From NCBI GenBank assembly GCA_028819835.1, contig JAPPKR010000269.1, positions 1-10,053 on the forward strand: a stretch of DNA of 10,053 nt. Reading direction: 5' to 3'. Positions 6,728-10,053 of the stretch are shown here, one piece after another; within the stretch, counting starts at the first letter, position 1; each line of letters opens with the position of its first letter. Source of the DNA: a bacterium. GTDB lineage: Bacteria > Actinomycetota > Acidimicrobiia > UBA5794 > ZC4RG35. The position numbers and the translations under genes are program-made. The notes under the pieces are model-generated. The model had not been told where the DNA came from. It saw nothing but the letters and a program-made list of their open reading frames with translations, and searched no databases.

Positions 6728-8488
6728 CTAACAGCCCGGGATCTTCGACATCTCGGTGAAGACCGGTATCCGGGTGTAGTCCTGCACAACACCGGTGACG
6801 CACTTGTGAGTCACGTAAGTCCGATCCGAGGACCAGAGCGGCGCCCAGACAGCCTGATCCAAGAAGATCTGCTGTGCCTGGGACGAGACGTCCTGGCGGA
6901 CCGCCGGGTCGGTGGTGAAAGTGCCTTCGTTGACGAGAGCGTCATACGCCTCGTTGCAAAACCGGGCGTAGTTGACGAACTGGCCGCAGGTGGTGAGGAA
7001 CCTCATCTGGTAGAAGGGATCCTCGCCCCAAGAGAACCAGTCGTGGATGAACAACGGCAACTCGTTGGCGTTGATCCGACCGGAGAAGTCACCGTCGGGC
7101 AGGATCTGCACGTCGACCGTGAGTCCGACCTGGCGGAGAGCGTCCTGGATCAGCACCGCCGCCTCCTGGTCGCCCAGGCGGGACTCGCGCACTCCGAGCA
7201 CCAGGGTGAGATCACCCACACCCGATGCTTCCAGATGGGCGCGGGCCGCGTCGAGGTCCTGGCTGAAGTTGGCTCCGATCGAGGAGTCGTGGGTCTCCAT
7301 GTTGGAGGTCACGACTCCCTTGGCCGGCGAGGCGAAGCCGAACATCACATTGTCGATCAGCGCCTGGTAGGGCACCGCGCTGACGATGGCCTGGCGCAGA
7401 TGGAGGTTGTCCATCGGAGCGATGGTCTGGTTCATGGCCAGGTAGTGGACGCCGGTAGTCTGGCTGGCCCAGATGGTGACGTTCGGGTCGTCTTCCAGGA
7501 CCGCCAACAGCTTGGGCGGGATCCCGGTCGCCACGTCGATCTCACCTGCCGCGATCAACCGCGCCTTCTCGTTGGCGTCGGGGATGGGCCTGATGATCAC
7601 GCCTGCGTTGGGCAGGGCGTCGGCGTTCCAGTAGCCGGGATTGGGCTCGAGCACCACTTCGTTGTCGGGGTCGAACTTGGATACCCAGTAGGGTCCCGAG
7701 CCGCCGCCCTTGTCGTTGTAGTACGCGAAGGACCACGGGTCGTCCTCGGTGGCGTTCGCCTCGGCCTCGGCCTTGTTCATGGCTCCGAACACCTGGAAGG
7801 TGAGGAACCTGCGGAACAGGGGAGATTGCACTGTGGTCTCCACCTCGAAGGTGTAGTCGCCGGTCACCCTGATCTGGTCGGTGCTGGAGATGCCCACGAA
7901 CGGGAGCAGCAGCCCTATGTATCCGGGACCCTCGATGGAGCGGTCGAACACGTACTTGTAGTCGGCCGCGGTCACCGGGGTGCCGTCCGAGAAGGTCTGG
8001 CCCTGTCGGATCGTGAAGGTGGCCAGGAAGCCGCCGTCGGCCGTCTCTGTGATCTCGAAGGACTCGGCCCCCGCGCCGTGATGGTCGACAAACGATCCCT
8101 GCAACAAGCCGTTGGGCTGTTCCTCGAGGACCTGTTTGATCAGAGGCTCGTAGACCGCGTTGGTCACCGCATAGGCGGACGTGGTGCGGAAGGTGTGCAA
8201 CTCGATCAGGTTGGGGGTGTCGGCCAGGGACGCCACGATCACCGGCTTCTCGACCACCTCTTCCATCGCTGCGGTGGTGGTCGGCGCCTCCTCGGGTTCG
8301 TCTTCTTCGGCGGCGGTCGTGGCCGGCGCTTCGGGCGCCGCCGTGGTTGTGGCCTCTTGGGCCGCGGTGGTAGCAGTGGGTGCAGCCGGCTCCTCGTCGT
8401 CGCCTCCGCACCCTGCGACGACAAGAGTCAAAGCCAACAGGATTGCAATCCTCTTGGGTGTAAGCAGCCACAGTCGCGTGTTTTGCAT
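6728..8488 (-). CDS. Family-5 extracellular solute-binding lipoprotein (DppA/OppA-like)
   Basis: This 586-residue protein captures the substrate outside the membrane and delivers it to the permeases. It begins with a lipoprotein signal (RLWLLTPKR, hydrophobic 14-25, lipobox VAGC with lipidated Cys27). Residues 28-80 form a Thr/Ala/Glu/Pro-rich linker. The SBP_bac_5 domain follows, with TIRQGQTFSDGTPVTAADY at about 159-177, a GPYWVSKFDPDNEVVLEPNPGYW-type strand region, IRPIPDANEKARLIAAGEIDVA, and VHYLAMNQ before the LRQAI helix. The mature part has only four cysteines besides Cys27 (501, 511, 563 and 586, the last residue), which could form disulfides. The ATG at 8488 is certain because a perfect AAGGAGGT precedes it; an in-frame ATG at 8545 would lie upstream of that site. 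The length is typical. The ligand is not predictable; peptides, oligosaccharides and nickel are all known in the family. Confidence 0.95.
   Translation of the reverse strand: MQNTRLWLLTPKRIAILLALTLVVAGCGGDDEEPAAPTATTAAQEATTTAAPEAPATTAAEEDEPEEAPTTTAAMEEVVEKPVIVASLADTPNLIELHTFRTTSAYAVTNAVYEPLIKQVLEEQPNGLLQGSFVDHHGAGAESFEITETADGGFLATFTIRQGQTFSDGTPVTAADYKYVFDRSIEGPGYIGLLLPFVGISSTDQIRVTGDYTFEVETTVQSPLFRRFLTFQVFGAMNKAEAEANATEDDPWSFAYYNDKGGGSGPYWVSKFDPDNEVVLEPNPGYWNADALPNAGVIIRPIPDANEKARLIAAGEIDVATGIPPKLLAVLEDDPNVTIWASQTTGVHYLAMNQTIAPMDNLHLRQAIVSAVPYQALIDNVMFGFASPAKGVVTSNMETHDSSIGANFSQDLDAARAHLEASGVGDLTLVLGVRESRLGDQEAAVLIQDALRQVGLTVDVQILPDGDFSGRINANELPLFIHDWFSWGEDPFYQMRFLTTCGQFVNYARFCNEAYDALVNEGTFTTDPAVRQDVSSQAQQIFLDQAVWAPLWSSDRTYVTHKCVTGVVQDYTRIPVFTEMSKIPGC
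8249..8407 (-). repeat. Low-complexity Thr/Ala/Glu linker coding segment
   Basis: This segment encodes residues 28-80 of the binding lipoprotein, built from short blocks such as TTAA, TTTAAPE and EEDEPEE. It would tether the folded binding domain to the lipid anchor through the cell-wall layer. Such linkers evolve quickly, and repeat-like DNA here may vary in length between strains. Confidence 0.75.
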
Positions 8489-8492
8489 AAAG

Positions 8493-8500
8493 ACCTCCTT
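8493..8500 (-). promoter_or_regulatory. Strong ribosome binding site of the binding-protein gene
   Basis: AAGGAGGT on the minus strand, 4 bases before the ATG at 8488, is a full anti-16S match and the strongest site in the window. It decides the start and fits high expression of the binding protein. Confidence 0.9.
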
Positions 8501-8603
8501 GCCTCTTCTCAACTCATACTCTCGGGCGTGAAATTGCCCTATCAACTAACCAATCAGACATAACGCATGTACCGTGGCATCGGTCGAATACCCTGTTAAG
8601 GCT

Positions 8604-8640
8604 ACCCCCAGATCCCGTTTCGCGCGGGCTGAGCAGGGGT
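8604..8640 (-). promoter_or_regulatory. Imperfect inverted repeat in the operon leader
   Basis: In the minus-strand RNA, ACCCC pairs with GGGGU, CAG with CUG, and CCCG with CGGG. This gives 12 pairs in all, with a 4-base bulge on one side, a 2-base bulge on the other and a 7-base loop (CGCGAAA). It lies 116-152 bases before the binding-protein start codon. It could be an operator, an mRNA leader structure or part of a terminator for the upstream gene, but no U-run follows it. I cannot tell these apart. Confidence 0.35.
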
Positions 8641-8698
8641 TTCTCTGTGCGAGAGCCAAGAAAATTTGGTTGCGGGGCGAGTGGCGTTCAAGCGGGGG

Positions 8699-8725
8699 GA
8701 AGGGCAGTCCTTCGTTCACCCCTTC
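8699..8725 (-). terminator. Weak inverted repeat after the hydantoinase-like gene
   Basis: GAAGGG (8699-8704) and CCCTTC (8720-8725) could form a 6-bp stem with a 15-base loop, beginning about 54 bases after the stop codon of the hydantoinase-like gene. No U-run follows. It is a possible but unconvincing terminator. Confidence 0.2.
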
Positions 8726-8779
8726 TTACAACGCCGCGGGCGCAACCACCGGGATGTATGCGAATATGTACTCCGGAGA

Positions 8780-10053
8780 TCAGACCGACAACTCCAGGTC
8801 GCCAACCGCCTTCATCCTGATCCGTACCGCATTGGAGGGAAGGTAGGCGAGCGGCACCTCCTCGATGTCCACCACCTCCACGGTGGCGGGGTCGGCGCCC
8901 GCCACGATCGCTCTGTCCACCGCTTCGCAGCGAGCGGACTCCAGGGCTTCCTCTCGACCTGTGTCGTCGAGTGAGTAGATCCTGTCCACCTCTCCCCCCA
9001 CTTGGGCGATCGCCGCTCCGATGGCGTTGGCAACGGCGAAGTTGTCTGGTCGGACCATCTCGCTGACACCGGGGAGATCGTCCTCCAGAAGAATTGACCC
9101 CCCACCCACCACGATCGCCACCACCGGGTCGGGGCTCGTCTTCAACCGGTCGACGGCTCCCGCCACGTCCTGGCGGATCCGGTCCAGGGCCTTCCTCACC
9201 ACATCTCTTCCCACCCGGTCGGCAGCGTCCCGATCCCCGATGGACGCCAGACCCGCGGCCACTGCGATGTCGGTGGCGGTGAGATCCGGTCCCCCGAAGA
9301 CCAGCGCCCGCTCGTCGAGCCGGTAGCCGACGCTTTCGGGACCCACCGTCACCCGGTCTCCCTCGCATCCGATCAACGACCCACCGCCGATGCCCAGCGA
9401 CAGCACGTCGGGCATCCGGAAGTTGGTCATCACCCCGCTGACATGAACCACCACCGAGGCTTCCCTGGGGAAACCTCCCACCAGGATTCCCACGTCGGTG
9501 GTCGTCCCGCCCACATCTATCACGACGCCGTTCTCGACCCCGCTCAGGAAAGCGGCGCCCCGCATCGAGTTGGTGGGCCCCGACGCGAACGTGGCGACCG
9601 GGTAGCGGCGGGCATAGTCGAGGCCCAGCAGGGTGCCGTCGTTCTGCGAGATGAACACCGGAGCGCGCACTCCGGCTCGGGCCACCACCTCTTCGAAGCC
9701 GTCGAACACCCGGTCTGCGAGGGGGCGCAGCGAGGCATTGAGGATGGTGGCGTTCTCCCTTTCGAAGAGGCCCACCCGTCCGATCTCCCTGGAGAGGGAG
9801 ACCTTTACCCCGGGCAACTCCTCGGTGAGGATGGCGGCAGCCGTCGTCTCCATCTCAGGGTTGACCGGCGAGAACACCGAGGTCACGGCCACCGAGGCGA
9901 CGCCGGCTTCGCCGATCTCCGAAGCGACGCGTCTGAGTTCATCGACGTCGAGGGCAGAAATCTCCCGTCCGTCGAACTCGTGGCCGCCGGGGCACACGTA
10001 GGTGTGGTCCCCCAGGGCCCGGCGCAGGCGGTCCGGCCAGTCGGTCATGGGAG
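8780..10053 (-). CDS. Hydantoinase/oxoprolinase family protein, C-terminal part (5' end beyond window)
   Basis: About 424 residues are visible. Family members use ATP to open cyclic amides such as hydantoins or 5-oxoproline, or serve as subunits of related carboxylases. Counting from the Met at 10048, GGHEFDGREI is at 21-30, VFSPVNPEME at 58-67, ERENATILNASL at 96-107, SQNDGTLLGLDYA at 134-146, and ASGPTNSMRGAAFL at 155-168. The phosphate-binding DVGGTTTD is at 178-185 (DNA about 9482-9526), with GIGGGSL and VVGGGSIL after it. Relatives carry a further N-terminal part with another DVGGTNTDAV-type motif before the W-P-D-x-L segment. The Met at 10048 therefore aligns inside the protein (a P-x-x-D-W-P context), and the codon before it is an in-frame Pro. 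I treat the gene as running off the right edge. The ending suggests the shorter, roughly 500-residue group rather than full HyuA. The substrate is unknown. Confidence 0.9.
   Translation of the reverse strand, partial: PMTDWPDRLRRALGDHTYVCPGGHEFDGREISALDVDELRRVASEIGEAGVASVAVTSVFSPVNPEMETTAAAILTEELPGVKVSLSREIGRVGLFERENATILNASLRPLADRVFDGFEEVVARAGVRAPVFISQNDGTLLGLDYARRYPVATFASGPTNSMRGAAFLSGVENGVVIDVGGTTTDVGILVGGFPREASVVVHVSGVMTNFRMPDVLSLGIGGGSLIGCEGDRVTVGPESVGYRLDERALVFGGPDLTATDIAVAAGLASIGDRDAADRVGRDVVRKALDRIRQDVAGAVDRLKTSPDPVVAIVVGGGSILLEDDLPGVSEMVRPDNFAVANAIGAAIAQVGGEVDRIYSLDDTGREEALESARCEAVDRAIVAGADPATVEVVDIEEVPLAYLPSNAVRIRMKAVGDLELSV

Larger units (their letters stand above)
8489..8779 (-). 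other. Leader and intergenic region upstream of the transporter operon
   Basis: These 291 bases separate the hydantoinase-like gene from the binding-protein gene. The half nearest the binding-protein gene (about 8500-8600) is richer in A/T than the surroundings and is the likeliest place for a promoter. TTAACA and TTGATA are possible -35-like boxes, but I found no properly spaced -10 and do not call a promoter. The region also contains an imperfect hairpin at 8604-8640 and a 6-bp inverted repeat at 8699-8725. The gap is long enough for the transporter to have its own promoter, although read-through from the upstream gene remains possible. Confidence 0.5.

Noticed and set aside
8489..8545. Upstream in-frame ATG of the binding protein.
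   Set aside because: It would put charged residues ahead of the signal peptide and bury the perfect AAGGAGGT inside the coding sequence.
6722..8563. A 613-codon open frame on the plus strand, antisense to the whole binding-protein gene.
   Set aside because: It mirrors a long GC-rich gene, is rich in G, V, R, D and H without any family motif, and has no proper ribosome binding site. The minus strand has a clear lipoprotein with a perfect Shine-Dalgarno site.
8489..8603. Sigma-70 type promoter upstream of the binding-protein gene.
   Set aside because: TTAACA and TTGATA are present, but no TATAAT-like box stands at 16-18 bases from either.
1..10053. tRNA or rRNA genes, CRISPR arrays, insertion sequences, attachment sites.
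   Set aside because: No regularly spaced repeats, transposase or integrase motifs, terminal inverted repeats or RNA gene signatures were seen on either strand.

Overview
The window is about 10 kb of high-GC bacterial DNA. It carries one plus-strand gene at the left and a long block of minus-strand genes filling the rest. A coenzyme-F420-type luciferase-like oxidoreductase, a lipoprotein with a Thr/Ala/Glu-rich linker after its lipobox, GC-rich third codon positions and tightly overlapping genes together suggest an actinobacterium, perhaps class Acidimicrobiia. That placement is an inference from style; no marker gene is present.

Layout. Bases 1-462 hold no gene I can support. Bases 463-1422 (+) encode a classical short-chain dehydrogenase/reductase of the retinol-dehydrogenase type, in DNA less GC-rich than the rest. 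A 140-base convergent gap (1423-1562) holds small hairpins and a short direct repeat. Read from right to left, the minus strand carries: the C-terminal part of a hydantoinase/oxoprolinase-family protein (8780-10053, running off the window); a 291-base non-coding leader; a family-5 substrate-binding lipoprotein (6728-8488); two permeases (5633-6658 and 4751-5626); two ATPases (3801-4754 and 2864-3817); an LLM-class oxidoreductase (1843-2844); and a DUF2283 small protein (1563-1778).

How it works together. The five transporter genes form a complete Dpp/Opp-type ABC importer in the usual order (binding protein, permease B, permease C, ATPase D, ATPase F). Stop/start overlaps or gaps of 6 bases or less join the four membrane and ATPase genes. 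A strong stem-loop separates the binding-protein gene from the permeases, an arrangement often used to keep the binding protein in excess. The LLM oxidoreductase follows 19 bases after the last ATPase gene and so probably shares its transcript. With the hydantoinase/oxoprolinase-family enzyme upstream, the simplest reading is an uptake and catabolism unit for a peptide-like, amide or cyclic-imide compound. The substrate cannot be read from the sequence.

I saw no mobile element, CRISPR array, rRNA or tRNA, and nothing that amounts to a clearly new system. The points most worth a second look are the gene grouping itself, the intercistronic stem-loop, the structured leader and the four-cysteine tails on both ATPases.
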